64,000 bases of DNA, taken from Oceanibaculum nanhaiense (lineage in GTDB: Bacteria > Pseudomonadota > Alphaproteobacteria > Oceanibaculales > Oceanibaculaceae). Both the position numbers and the translations under genes were made by a program. Shown in pieces: positions 34,649-45,141 of the stretch; position 1 is the first letter of the stretch; each line of letters opens with the position of its first letter. Below the pieces are notes generated by a model. That model was given only the letters and a program-made list of their open reading frames with translations, did no database searches and was not told the origin of the DNA. The DNA is taken from NCBI RefSeq assembly GCF_002148795.1, contig NZ_MPOB01000007.1:100566-164565 (forward strand), read 5' to 3'.

Positions 34649-35563
34649 ATGGAGTATTTCCTTCAGCAGTTGATCAACGGGCTGACGCTCGGATCGATCT
34701 ACGGGCTGATCGCCATCGGCTATACGATGGTTTACGGCATTATCGGCATGATCAATTTCGCGCATGGCGACGTCTTCATGATCGGCGCCTTCATTGCGCT
34801 GATCGCGCTGATCATCCTGGGCAGTATCGGGCTGACCTTCATCCCGCTGGCGCTGCTGATCGTGCTCATCGTCTCGATGCTGCTGACCTCGGTCTATGGC
34901 TGGACGGTCGAGCGCATCGCCTACCGGCCGCTGCGTGGCTCCTTCCGCCTGGCGCCGCTGATCTCTGCCATCGGCATGTCGATCTTCCTGCAGAATTATG
35001 TGCAGCTTTCCCAGGGCGCCCGGGTCAAGCCGATCCAGCCGGTGGTCGAGGGCGGCTTCACGATGATGAAGAGCAGCGATTTCGTGGTGACCTTCAGCTA
35101 CATGCAGGTGCTGATCATCGTCACCACGCTGGTGCTGATGACCGGCTTCTCGCTGCTGATCGCGAAGACCGCGCTGGGCCGCCAGCAGCGCTCGTGCGAG
35201 CAGGACAGGAAGATGGCCTCGCTGCTCGGCATCAATGTCGATCGCACGATCTCGCTGACCTTCGTGATGGGGGCCGCGCTGGCCTCGGTCGCGGGCATGA
35301 TGTTCGTGCTGTATTACGGCGTGATCGATTTCTTCATCGGCTTCCTGGCCGGCATCAAGGCCTTCACGGCGGCGGTGCTGGGCGGTATCGGCTCGCTGCC
35401 GGGCGCGATGTTGGGCGGCCTGCTGATCGGCCTTATCGAGACCTTCTGGTCGGCCTATTTCAGCATTGAGTACAAGGATGTGGCGGCGTTCTCCATCCTC
35501 GTGCTGGTGCTGATCTTCCTGCCGACCGGCTTGCTCGGCAAACCCGAAATCGAGAAGGTCTGA
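34649..35563 (+). CDS. livH: branched-chain amino acid ABC transporter permease LivH
   Basis: A 304-residue inner-membrane permease with about eight helices. It opens with the LivH signature LINGLTLGSIYGLIAIGYTM and MINFAHGDVFMIGAFIAL. The loop REQ-like CEQDRKMASLLGINVDRTI contacts the ATPase. GFLAGIKAFTAAVLGGIGSLPGAMLGG is the conserved C-terminal pore segment. Part of livHMGF; livM begins 2 bases after it. Confidence 0.95.
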   Translation: MEYFLQQLINGLTLGSIYGLIAIGYTMVYGIIGMINFAHGDVFMIGAFIALIALIILGSIGLTFIPLALLIVLIVSMLLTSVYGWTVERIAYRPLRGSFRLAPLISAIGMSIFLQNYVQLSQGARVKPIQPVVEGGFTMMKSSDFVVTFSYMQVLIIVTTLVLMTGFSLLIAKTALGRQQRSCEQDRKMASLLGINVDRTISLTFVMGAALASVAGMMFVLYYGVIDFFIGFLAGIKAFTAAVLGGIGSLPGAMLGGLLIGLIETFWSAYFSIEYKDVAAFSILVLVLIFLPTGLLGKPEIEKV

Positions 35564-35565
35564 GC

Positions 35566-36915
35566 ATGGCAGCGCCGCATGTGCGTACCGCCGAGGGGTC
35601 GCTCGACCTTCCGGCGATTCTGAAGGATTGCCTGGCCAGCACGCTGGTCGTCTTCGCGATGGCGGTGCCGATCATCGGCCTGCGCACGATGGACGGCGCC
35701 GGCGGCCTGGTCATCGATTATCGCTGGGGCGATGTGGCGTTCGCCGTGCTGGCCGGTTTCCTGGGCCGGCTGGCGCTCAACATCTGGTGGGGCTATGGCG
35801 GGCGGTCCAGGCCGAAGCCCAAGGCCGAGGCGATCGGCGGCGACAATTTCGCCGCCTTCATGAAGAAGGTCGGGCTGTATGGCGGGCCAGTGGCGATCAT
35901 CTTCGCCTTCATCATGCCGGGCCTGCCCTTCGCCGACCGCTATATCCTCGACATTTCCATCCTGGTGCTGACCTACATCATGCTGGGCTGGGGGCTGAAC
36001 ATCGTGGTCGGCCTCGCCGGCCTGCTCGATCTCGGCTATGTCGCCTTCTACGCGGTGGGGGCCTATTCCTACGCGCTGATCGCCACCAGCTTCGGCTGGT
36101 CGTTCTGGGTCTGCCTGCCGCTGGCCGGTGTGTTCGCCTGTTTCTTCGGCGTCATCCTGGGCTTTCCGGTGCTGCGGCTGCGCGGCGACTACCTCGCCAT
36201 CGTGACGCTGGGCTTCGGCGAGATCATCCGCGTCGTGCTGCTGAACTGGTACGAGTTCACCAACGGGCCGGACGGTATTTCCGGCATCCCGCGCCCCAGC
36301 TTCTTCGGGCTGGAATTCTCCCGCTTCGCGCCGGAGGGCGGCACCGCTTTCCATGAATTCTTCGGGCTGGAATTCTCCTCCCTGCACCGCATCATCTTCC
36401 TCTATTACATCATCCTGATCCTGGCGCTGATCACCAATCTGGTGACGCTGCGGCTGCGCAAGCTGCCGGTCGGCCGGGCCTGGGAGGCACTGCGCGAGGA
36501 CGAGATCGCCTGCCGGTCCCTGGGTATCAACCCGACCAACACCAAGCTGACGGCCTTCGCCATCGGCGCGATGTTCGGCGGGTTCGCCGGCGCGTTCTTC
36601 GCCACCCGCCAGGGCTTCATCAGCCCGGAAAGTTTCACCTTTATCGAATCGGCGGTGATCCTCGCCATTGTGGTGCTGGGCGGCATGGGCAGCCAGATTG
36701 GCGTTGTCATCGCCTCGGTCTTCCTGATCGGCGGCACGGAAGTGTTCCGCGAGCTGGAGCAGTTCCGCATGCTGGCCTTCGGCGGCGCCATGGTGCTGAT
36801 CATGATCTGGAAGCCGCGCGGCCTGCTGGCGCATCGCGAGCCGACGCTGAAGCTGCCGCCCAGCCGAAAGCCGGAGGCGAAGCCGATCGTCGGTACGGAA
36901 GGAGAGGCGGCATGA
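35566..36915 (+). CDS. livM: branched-chain amino acid ABC transporter permease LivM
   Basis: A 449-residue permease. The N-terminal 130 residues add extra helices before the LivM core, which starts YIMLGWGLNIVVGLAGLLDL and GYVAFYAVGAYSYAL. The EAA-type loop is GRAWEALREDEIACRSLGINP. A 21-base direct repeat (36301-36321 and 36358-36378) encodes FFGLEFS twice, 19 residues apart, in an external loop. The 3' end overlaps livG (ATGA). Confidence 0.95.
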   Translation: MAAPHVRTAEGSLDLPAILKDCLASTLVVFAMAVPIIGLRTMDGAGGLVIDYRWGDVAFAVLAGFLGRLALNIWWGYGGRSRPKPKAEAIGGDNFAAFMKKVGLYGGPVAIIFAFIMPGLPFADRYILDISILVLTYIMLGWGLNIVVGLAGLLDLGYVAFYAVGAYSYALIATSFGWSFWVCLPLAGVFACFFGVILGFPVLRLRGDYLAIVTLGFGEIIRVVLLNWYEFTNGPDGISGIPRPSFFGLEFSRFAPEGGTAFHEFFGLEFSSLHRIIFLYYIILILALITNLVTLRLRKLPVGRAWEALREDEIACRSLGINPTNTKLTAFAIGAMFGGFAGAFFATRQGFISPESFTFIESAVILAIVVLGGMGSQIGVVIASVFLIGGTEVFRELEQFRMLAFGGAMVLIMIWKPRGLLAHREPTLKLPPSRKPEAKPIVGTEGEAA

Positions 36916-37825
36916 TCGGGCTGTTCGACGATCCGCGCGTCGCCACCGACGCCGCCACCGCGGATACGCCGCTGCTGACGGTCGAGCATCTGACGATGCG
37001 CTTCGGCGGGCTGGTCGCCATCGACGATGTGTCGCTGGAGGCGCGCAAGCGGGAGATCACCGCCATCATCGGCCCGAACGGCGCCGGCAAGACCACGGTG
37101 TTCAATTGCCTGACCGGCTTCTACAAGCCGACGGTCGGCCAGTTGCGGCTGAACCGGAACGGCACGCTGTTCTATCTGGAGCGGATGGAGGATTTCCGCA
37201 TCGCGCACGAGGCGCGGGTTGCCCGCACCTTCCAGAATATCCGGCTGTTTCCGGCGATGAGCGTGCTGGAGAATCTGGTCGTCGCCCAGCACAACAAGCT
37301 GATGCGGGCGTCGGGCATGAGCTTTGCCGGGCTGATCGGGCTGAAGAGCTATCGCGACGCTGAGCGGGACGCGGTGGAGAAGGCGCGCTACTGGCTGGAA
37401 CGCATCAATCTGGCCGACCGGGCGGACTGGAATGCCGGCAACCTGCCCTATGGTGACCAGCGCCGGCTGGAGATCGCCCGCGCCATGTGCACCGATCCGG
37501 TGATGCTGTGCCTGGACGAGCCGGCGGCCGGCCTGAACCCGCGCGAATCGCTGGAGCTGAACGAGCTGCTGCGCTATGTGCGCGACGAGCATGGCATCGG
37601 CGTGCTGCTGATCGAGCATGATATGAGCGTCGTCATGGGCATTTCCGACCATGTGATCGTGCTGGATTACGGTCGCAAGATCGCCGATGGCGCCCCCGAG
37701 GCGGTGCGCAACGACCCCAAGGTCATCAAGGCCTATCTCGGCGAGGATGAGGAAGAGGAGCTGCCGCCCGAGATTGCCGCCGATATCGAAAAGAAGACGG
37801 GCGAGCAGAAGACGGGAGACGGGGC

Positions 37826-37829
<4 letters not shown>
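36912..37829 (+). CDS. livG: branched-chain amino acid ABC transporter ATPase LivG
   Basis: A 305-residue ABC ATPase. Walker A GPNGAGKTT (about residues 54-62), ABC signature-like LPYGDQRRLEIARA (about 176-189), Walker B VMLCLDEPAAGL, and the switch His in IEHDMSVVMGIS. LivG normally carries this YGxQRR form of the signature. The C-terminal 30 residues (LGEDEEEELPPEI) form an acidic tail. Works with LivF and the LivHM permeases. Overlaps both neighbours by 4 bases. Confidence 0.95.
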
Positions 37830-38545
<716 letters not shown>

Positions 38546-38556
38546 GGGCGATGGCA

Positions 38557-38904
38557 ATGGAACAGCTTCTCGGCAACGACATTCCGACTTTCATCGGCGT
38601 CACCATCGTGCTGGCCGGCGGGGCCGCCATGCTGATGGGCAGCGCGCTGGCCCGCACCTGGCGACCGTTCTGGCAGGGTCTGCTGTACAGCGCCTTGCTG
38701 GGGCTGGCCTCGCGCTTCATCAGCTTCGCGCTGTTTGGCGGCGATCTGCTGTCCTTGAGCGGCTACATCGTCGATGTGGTGGTGCTGGCGCTGATGGCCT
38801 TCGTGGCCTATCGGGCGACGCTGGCAAGCCGCATGGCGGCACAATACCCCTGGTTGTACGAACGTGCCGGCCTGTTCGGCTGGCGTGCGCGTCGCGACGG
38901 GTGA
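38557..38904 (+). CDS. small membrane protein (DUF6867-like) in the liv operon
   Basis: A 115-residue protein with about three hydrophobic helices (residues 10-30, 40-58, 65-88) and a cytoplasmic C-terminal tail. Its first helix is FIGVTIVLAGGAAMLMGSAL, and FWQGLLYSALLGLASRFISF follows. It resembles the DUF6867 proteins found after livF in alphaproteobacteria; the function is unknown. The ATG at 38557 is chosen for the GAGGG at 7 bases. Position implies a role in the branched-chain amino acid importer, which is an inference. Confidence 0.75.
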   Translation: MEQLLGNDIPTFIGVTIVLAGGAAMLMGSALARTWRPFWQGLLYSALLGLASRFISFALFGGDLLSLSGYIVDVVVLALMAFVAYRATLASRMAAQYPWLYERAGLFGWRARRDG

Positions 38905-39036
38905 GACGCGGCGGGTGGTGGTAGCGGGAATCCGTTGCCAGCTTCCGTGGCCGGTCCTACTGTGTGGTTAACGTGCCGTTTTACCGCGCGTGAGGGCTGG
39001 TCCCTTTCAACCGAGTAAAAGAGCAGGGAGATCGAT

Positions 39037-40137
<1,101 letters not shown>

Positions 40138-40161
40138 CGCGTAATACGCGTCAGCGCGATG

Positions 40162-40193
40162 AGGCCCGGCCGGTAGCGGCCGGGCCTTTTTCG
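40162..40193 (+). terminator. intrinsic terminator after livK
   Basis: An 11-bp perfect stem AGGCCCGGCCG (40162-40172) / CGGCCGGGCCT (40177-40187) with the 4-base loop GTAG and a T run. Confidence 0.92.
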
Positions 40194-40277
40194 TTAAGAC
40201 TGGATTAATGGCCTTCTGCGAGGATACGATTTTATCAAGCGGGCCACCGGTGAAGGCGCCGTATTCAGGGTGGGGGC

Positions 40278-41174
40278 ATGTCGTTCAAGGAACGATTCCG
40301 GGCATGGTGGGAGGGCTATGAGTATGTTCCTCATACCCCGATGGCGCAGACCGACGACAGCATGCAGGCTGACGGCGAAGCTGCCGCCAGCGAAAAAGTC
40401 GAGCAATGGTCAACCGACCGGTTCGGCCTCATCCAGGCGTTGTGGGGCGACGGGCTGGTGTTTCCGGGCGGCAAGGAGCACCTGCTGAAGCTGGTCTCGC
40501 CCTTCGGCCTCAACCCGGCCTTCTCGGCCGCTGATTTCGGCGCGGGGCTCGGCGGCGGCGGCGAGATCGTCGCGGAAGAATATGGTGCCTGGGTCAATGG
40601 CTACGAGTTCGATCCCGAGCGCGCGGCCTTTGGCGAGGAGCGGGCGGAACGGATGGGTCTCTCGCGCAAGGCGCCGGTCAGCTATCTCGAACCCGATACC
40701 TTCACCATGCGCGACAGCGCCTATCACTGTGCCTTCGCGGTCGGCGCCTTCTACTGGATCGAGAACAAGAGCCACCTGCTGCGCATGATCGAGAAGGGCC
40801 TGCATCCGGGCGGCCAGTTCACCTTCACCGATTACGTGCTGACCTCCGAAGAGGCCAAGGAGAACCCGGCCGTGCAGGGCTGGATGACCAGCGAGGACCC
40901 GGTGCCACAGCCCTGGACCGCGAAGCATTACGAGGTCGAGCTGGTCAATCTGAACCTGGACGTGCGCATCTCCGAGGATATGAGCGAGCCGCACCAGAAG
41001 GCGATCCTGGAAGGCTGGGCAACGCTGACCGCCGGGCTGAAGCCCGGCGGCCTGGCGCCCGAAACCATGCAGTACCTGGTCGAGGAGGCCGAGCGCTGGG
41101 TCCGCCGGGTGGGGGCGCTTCGTTCCGGCGGCCTGCGCTACCAGCGTTTCTACGTCACCAAGCCGACCGAGTAA
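40278..41174 (+). CDS. class I SAM-dependent methyltransferase
   Basis: A 298-residue protein whose Rossmann core has the SAM-binding glycine motif AADFGAGLGGGGEI (about residues 84-97) and post-motif acidic YEFDPERA. HCAFAVGAFYWIENKSHLLR fits the motif IV region, and LHPGGQFTFTDYVLT fits motif V. An N-terminal helical segment (1-60) and a C-terminal helical part (200-298) are not shared with a family I can name. The substrate is unknown. It stands alone between livK and an SDR that runs the other way. Confidence 0.75.
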   Translation: MSFKERFRAWWEGYEYVPHTPMAQTDDSMQADGEAAASEKVEQWSTDRFGLIQALWGDGLVFPGGKEHLLKLVSPFGLNPAFSAADFGAGLGGGGEIVAEEYGAWVNGYEFDPERAAFGEERAERMGLSRKAPVSYLEPDTFTMRDSAYHCAFAVGAFYWIENKSHLLRMIEKGLHPGGQFTFTDYVLTSEEAKENPAVQGWMTSEDPVPQPWTAKHYEVELVNLNLDVRISEDMSEPHQKAILEGWATLTAGLKPGGLAPETMQYLVEEAERWVRRVGALRSGGLRYQRFYVTKPTE

Positions 41175-41199
41175 GCGAAAGCGTGGCGTCGGCGCTCGC

Positions 41200-41964
41200 T
41201 CAGATGCAGCGCCCGCCGTCGATCTCCATGGCCAGGCCGGTCAGGAACTCCGAACTGTCCTCCGCCAGGAACAGCGCCGCGTTGGCGATGTCGGCCGGCT
41301 GGCTGAACCGGCCCATCGGGATGACCGAGGTGAACTGCCGGCGCCGCTCCGGCGTGTCCTCACCCATGAAGTCGTTCAGCATGCCGGTCTCGCCGGCCAC
41401 CGGGCACAGCGCATTCACACGGATCTTCTCCGGCGCCAGTTCCGCGGCCATTGATTTGGTCAGCGTGATCGCCGCCCCCTTGGAGCCGTTGTACCAGGTG
41501 AGGCCCGGCCGCGGCCGCAGGCCCGCCGTGGAGGCGGTGTTGATGATGACGCCGCCCTGGCCCTGCTTGCGGAACACCGGCACCGCATGCCGGGCGGCCA
41601 GGAAGATTGCCTTGGCGTTCACCGCGAAGCAGCGGTCGAATTCCTCTTCCGTCACCTCCAGCATCGGCTTGTTCTTGTGGGTGACGCCGGCATTGTTGAC
41701 CATGATGTCCAGCCGGCCATAGGTGGCGAGCGTCTTCTCCACCATGGCCTTCACATCGGCATCGCTGGCAACGTCGGCCTTCACGAAGATCGCCGTGCCC
41801 TGGCCGTGCTCCTTGTCGATCTCGGCGGCCACGCGGGCGCCGCCGGCCTCGTTCACGTCATTCACCACGAGTTTGGCGCCTTCGCGCGCATAAAGCTTGG
41901 CGATGCCCTCGCCGAACCCGGAACCCGCGCCGGTGACGATGGCGACTTTGCCTTGCAGGCGCAT
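41200..41964 (-). CDS. short-chain dehydrogenase/reductase (FabG-like)
   Basis: A 254-residue classical SDR. It has TGAGSGFG (residues 11-18), MVNNAGVTHKN, the Ser in INTASTAGLRP, and YNGSKGAAI with catalytic Tyr and Lys. The ATG at 41964 has AAGGAGG just upstream and gives the family length; an upstream in-frame stretch is not homologous. The conserved C-terminal LAMEIDGGRCI is typical of 3-oxoacyl or sugar dehydrogenases. The substrate is unknown. Confidence 0.88.
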   Translation of the reverse strand: MRLQGKVAIVTGAGSGFGEGIAKLYAREGAKLVVNDVNEAGGARVAAEIDKEHGQGTAIFVKADVASDADVKAMVEKTLATYGRLDIMVNNAGVTHKNKPMLEVTEEEFDRCFAVNAKAIFLAARHAVPVFRKQGQGGVIINTASTAGLRPRPGLTWYNGSKGAAITLTKSMAAELAPEKIRVNALCPVAGETGMLNDFMGEDTPERRRQFTSVIPMGRFSQPADIANAALFLAEDSSEFLTGLAMEIDGGRCI

Positions 41965-42153
41965 GATATCCTCCTTGGTCCGTTCAATTTGCCCTGGCCG
42001 GTCTGTGCCGGCCTCGTGGGAGAAAGTGTATCCTGCGCGTGTCCGCCCTGTCATCCGGCAGTGCCGGCGCCGGTTGGCGGTCTGCCATGCGCCATCGGCG
42101 GCCGCCACGCGGTATATGGGTGTGGCCAGCAGTTATCACACAATATCAAGCGG

Positions 42154-42182
42154 TTGCTGAAAAATCCTGATGGTGCCATACT
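42154..42182 (+). promoter_or_regulatory. candidate promoter of the secreted protein gene
   Basis: TTGCTG (42154-42159), 17-base spacer, CATACT (42177-42182), about 70 bases before the start at 42252. Confidence 0.35.
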
Positions 42183-42251
42183 GTTCGGAATATGTGCTGG
42201 CGCGACCGCTGGGGAGCGGGAGTCGCGTTGCAGCATCGGCTAGGGGGAACA

Positions 42252-42767
42252 ATGCGATCAACGGCTTTGAAGCGTGGCCTCGCCGCTCTGGCGGTTGCGG
42301 TCACCGTGGCGGGAACGCCGGCGGTCAGCTTCGCCGCCTGTGCGACGCCGAAGGAGAACGCTGCCCTTGAGGCGCGGGTCCTGCTCAGCGAACTCATGGT
42401 GGCGGCGTTGAGCTGCAACCAGCGGCCCAGCTACAATGCCGTCGTCGCCCGCTATCAGGGGGAGATGGCTGGTACCGGCAAGGCGCTGAAGGGGTATTTC
42501 GCACGGGTTCATGGCGCGCGGTCGTCGCAGGAGCTGAACGGCTTCGTGACCCGCATGGCGAACGAAGCCTCGCAGCGCAGCCTTGCCGAGTTCGCGGCAT
42601 TCTGCAGCGCGGCGGAAGACAAGTTCACGGCGCTGATGGACGAGCGGCAGCCGCACAGCTTCGAGAGTTTCGCCAGCCTGCAGCCGGGCGCGTCCAATCA
42701 CGGTATCGAAGCCTGCCAGTACACGGCGTCCAATACGGTGCCCAACAGCGGGGGCCGTACCCGCTAA
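42252..42767 (+). CDS. secreted protein of unknown function
   Basis: A 171-residue protein with a signal peptide (basic MRSTALKRG, then ALAVAVTVAGTPAVSFA). The mature part begins ACATPKENAALEARVLL and is mostly helical. It has four cysteines after the signal (about residues 30, 55, 117 and 156), enough for two disulfides. I do not recognise a family. The ATG at 42252 follows AGGGGGA; an upstream in-frame extension has no signal-peptide logic. A terminator follows. Confidence 0.75.
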   Translation: MRSTALKRGLAALAVAVTVAGTPAVSFAACATPKENAALEARVLLSELMVAALSCNQRPSYNAVVARYQGEMAGTGKALKGYFARVHGARSSQELNGFVTRMANEASQRSLAEFAAFCSAAEDKFTALMDERQPHSFESFASLQPGASNHGIEACQYTASNTVPNSGGRTR

Positions 42768-42792
42768 CATCGCCGTTTCGCGCAAACATTTG

Positions 42793-42822
42793 GCCGGCCC
42801 CGCAAGGGAGCCGGCTTTTTTG
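42793..42822 (+). terminator. intrinsic terminator after the secreted protein
   Basis: GCCGGC (42793-42798) / GCCGGC (42810-42815) 6-bp stem with an 11-base loop, then a run of six T residues. Confidence 0.65.
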
Positions 42823-42861
42823 TGCGCCGGATTTCGTCTGCCGGCCTTCTTTCTGGGCATG

Positions 42862-42895
42862 AAAAAACCCGGCTGGTTGTACAGCCGGGTTTTCC
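42862..42895. terminator. bidirectional terminator, serves ompA-like gene (minus)
   Basis: AAAACCCGGCTG (42864-42875) / CAGCCGGGTTTT (42882-42893), 12-bp perfect stem with A and T tracts on the two sides. It works for the minus-strand OmpA gene that ends at 42914. Confidence 0.88.
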
Positions 42896-42913
42896 CGTTA
42901 AAGCGATCGCACT

Positions 42914-43948
42914 CTAGCGGAAGATGATTTCCACACGCCGGTTCTGCGGCTCGCGGACGCCATCGGCGGTCGGGACCAGCGGGTCGGTCTCGCCACGGGC
43001 CTCTGAGCTGATCTGCCCGGCCGGAACGCCATCGGCGGTCAGGGCAGCCTGCACCGAATCGGCGCGGCGCTGCGACAGACGCAGATTGTAGGCAGCCGGG
43101 CCGGAGCGGTCAGCATGGCCAACCAGGTTCAGACGGCTGATGCCGCCCTTCTTGGCATTGTCGGCGGCCAGCTTCACGATCTGGCGCGCATCCGGCGTCA
43201 GGTCCGAACGGTCGAAGTCGAAGAACACCAGATAGTTGCGCGGCACGGCCGGCGGGGCCGGCTGGGCTGCGGGCTGCGGAGCCGGCTGCGGGGCCGGTGC
43301 GGCGGCAGGTGCCGGCATCGGCTTCGGCGGCGGATTGAAGGCCCAGCGCAGGCCGACCAGAACGGTGTGCGCGGCATATTCGGCATCGACAGAGGCACCG
43401 GTCGAGGTGGTGAGGCCGGCATCGCGGGTGGCGAAATAGCGGTAGTCAGCGAACAGGCCGAGCTGCTCGCTCACCTGATAGCCGACGCCGGCGATGCCCT
43501 GATAGGCCAGCACGATGTCAGAGTCGCTGAGGCTGCCGCCGCCAATCGGGGCAATGCCGTCATACTTCACGGCAGCACCACCGAGACCGACACCGAGATA
43601 GGGGGTGAAGCCGCCCATGTCGAAATCGTACAGCAGGTTCATCATCAGCGCCTGGGCGCGGGTGTTGCCCGCCCCGTTCACGCCGCTGACGCTATCGGCG
43701 TCATTGCCGCGATAGGAGAATTCAAGCTCAAGGCGCGGGGCGCCGAACTTGTAGCCGAGAGAGGCCGCACCGAGCGCGCCGGTGTCGAAATCGGCCTCGC
43801 TGCTGATGCCGGAGCCGGAGATATCGGCATCTTCCTGCAGGTTGATGCCGGCACCCAGGCCCATATACCAGCCTTCCGGCTGCGCCAGAGCGGCAGTCGG
43901 CAAACCGACCAGCAGCGCCGCGGCGATAATTGGCGCATTGAACTTCAT
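42914..43948 (-). CDS. OmpA family outer membrane protein
   Basis: A 344-residue outer-membrane protein. Signal peptide MKFNAPIIAAALLVGLPTAALA. N-terminal eight-stranded barrel (about 23-215) of the Omp_b-brl type, with GWYMGLGAGINLQEDADISG and repeated aromatic strands. A proline/alanine/glutamine linker (about 215-240) precedes the peptidoglycan-binding OmpA domain, with LVFFDFDRSDLTPDARQIV, LVGHADRSGPAAYNLRLSQR and the C-terminal NRRVEIIFR. It anchors the outer membrane to the wall. Confidence 0.92.
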   Translation of the reverse strand: MKFNAPIIAAALLVGLPTAALAQPEGWYMGLGAGINLQEDADISGSGISSEADFDTGALGAASLGYKFGAPRLELEFSYRGNDADSVSGVNGAGNTRAQALMMNLLYDFDMGGFTPYLGVGLGGAAVKYDGIAPIGGGSLSDSDIVLAYQGIAGVGYQVSEQLGLFADYRYFATRDAGLTTSTGASVDAEYAAHTVLVGLRWAFNPPPKPMPAPAAAPAPQPAPQPAAQPAPPAVPRNYLVFFDFDRSDLTPDARQIVKLAADNAKKGGISRLNLVGHADRSGPAAYNLRLSQRRADSVQAALTADGVPAGQISSEARGETDPLVPTADGVREPQNRRVEIIFR

Positions 43949-44141
43949 GACAGGTGCCCTCTTCTTTTTTGTAGAAGGAAATAACTGGCGGCCATCAGAC
44001 CCCGGATGGTTTCCTCGCGACCGACACTATTCATAGCAATATCAAATAACGGGGACGGCTTCACGGGATTCCAATCGACTGTGGCTCATTGGTTACCAAT
44101 GTGGCTGAAAGGACACATAAAAACTATCCGGCTACCGTGAT

Positions 44142-44642
44142 TCACTGTTTCGGGCCGGGCGGCGCTTTTTTCAGCGGCCGTTCCAGCGCGTCAAGGAACT
44201 GCCGGCGTTCTTCCGGTGTCAGCTTTTCGTTGATCGACAGCAGCAGATTGTGCAGCACATCCTGCATCGCCGCCGAGCGGTCGCGCACATCCTCCAGCGC
44301 GCGGGAAGCCGCATCGGGATCGTAGGGTTGCTTCAGCATCGCCTCGTGCATGTCGCTGCGCGCCGCGCGCAGTTCTCGGAAGGCGCTACGCATGTTGGCC
44401 CGTTCACGCTCGAACACCGGCCCCAGCTTCTCCCGCGCCTGCTGCGGCACGGCGTGTTCCAGCGGGCCGAAGCCGAACCGCCGGTCCTTCGGCCCGCGAT
44501 CGCCGTGCCAGTGCGACAGCGCAGAGCCGGCGATGATCCCGACCAGCAGCAGGTTCAGCACCAGCGAGGCGGGCAGCAGCCAGCGGCGGAACCGGGTTTT
44601 CTTCGCGGGCGCCGATGTCGTGGATTCGGGGGCGTCAGTCAT
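44142..44642 (-). CDS. periplasmic heavy-metal sensor-type protein
   Basis: A 166-residue protein, anchored by one membrane helix (about residues 23-43, LLPASLVLNLLLVGIIAGSA), with a periplasmic helical domain. This resembles Metal_resist/CnrX-like and Spy/CpxP-like proteins: LGPVFERERANMRSAFRELRAARSDMHEAML and DPDAASRALEDVRDRSAAMQDVL are long amphipathic helices. It follows an ECF sigma and an anti-sigma-like gene, so it may sense metal or unfolding stress and pass the signal to the sigma factor. It overlaps the anti-sigma gene by 8 bases. Confidence 0.7.
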   Translation of the reverse strand: MTDAPESTTSAPAKKTRFRRWLLPASLVLNLLLVGIIAGSALSHWHGDRGPKDRRFGFGPLEHAVPQQAREKLGPVFERERANMRSAFRELRAARSDMHEAMLKQPYDPDAASRALEDVRDRSAAMQDVLHNLLLSINEKLTPEERRQFLDALERPLKKAPPGPKQ

Positions 44643-45141
44643 AACTCGTATCTCCCGTTGCGTTCTGGCCGGCGGTCAGCGGGCCGAAGGCCAGGACAGC
44701 GACATCCTGCTGGTCGAGGGCGGCGAGGTCGATTGTGCCGCCGGTATTGAGGGTGTATGGCCCGGCGGCGAATCCCAGCCACAGGCCGATGACGGCGGAG
44801 GCCGCCAGCGCCATGGTGAAGCGCCAGGGCGCGCGGTTGCCGTTTGCCGGAATTGGTGCCGGGATTGGCGCCACCGGTGCCGCCGGAGCGTCTTGGTGCC
44901 GGGCGGCGGCCCGGATGCGCGCCGCGAGGTCGCCTGCCGGTGCAGGGGCGGGCGGCAGCGCATCCAGCGCGCGGTCCAGCTGGCGTGCCTGTTCCAGCCG
45001 GGCCTGCGCGGCGGGCTCAATGGCCAGCAAGGCCAGCGCGGCAGCGCGTTCCACTACCGGCCAGCGCGCCGGGTCGGCGCCATAGGCGTCGAGCAGCGTT
45101 TCCAGCCGCTGCAGATCCATCGCTTGAAGTTTTTCGGTCAT
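44635..45141 (-). CDS. anti-sigma factor-like membrane protein
   Basis: A 168-residue protein. An N-terminal cytoplasmic part starts LQRLETLLDAYGADPARWPV; one membrane helix is at about 105-125 (MALAASAVIGLWLGFAAGPY); and a short periplasmic end follows. It overlaps the sigma gene by 4 bases (ATGA-type). The position between sigma gene and sensor is the classical place for an anti-sigma factor. No zinc-binding ZAS motif (HxxxCxxC) is seen. Assignment is from context. Confidence 0.6.
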   Translation of the reverse strand: MTEKLQAMDLQRLETLLDAYGADPARWPVVERAAALALLAIEPAAQARLEQARQLDRALDALPPAPAPAGDLAARIRAAARHQDAPAAPVAPIPAPIPANGNRAPWRFTMALAASAVIGLWLGFAAGPYTLNTGGTIDLAALDQQDVAVLAFGPLTAGQNATGDTSYD

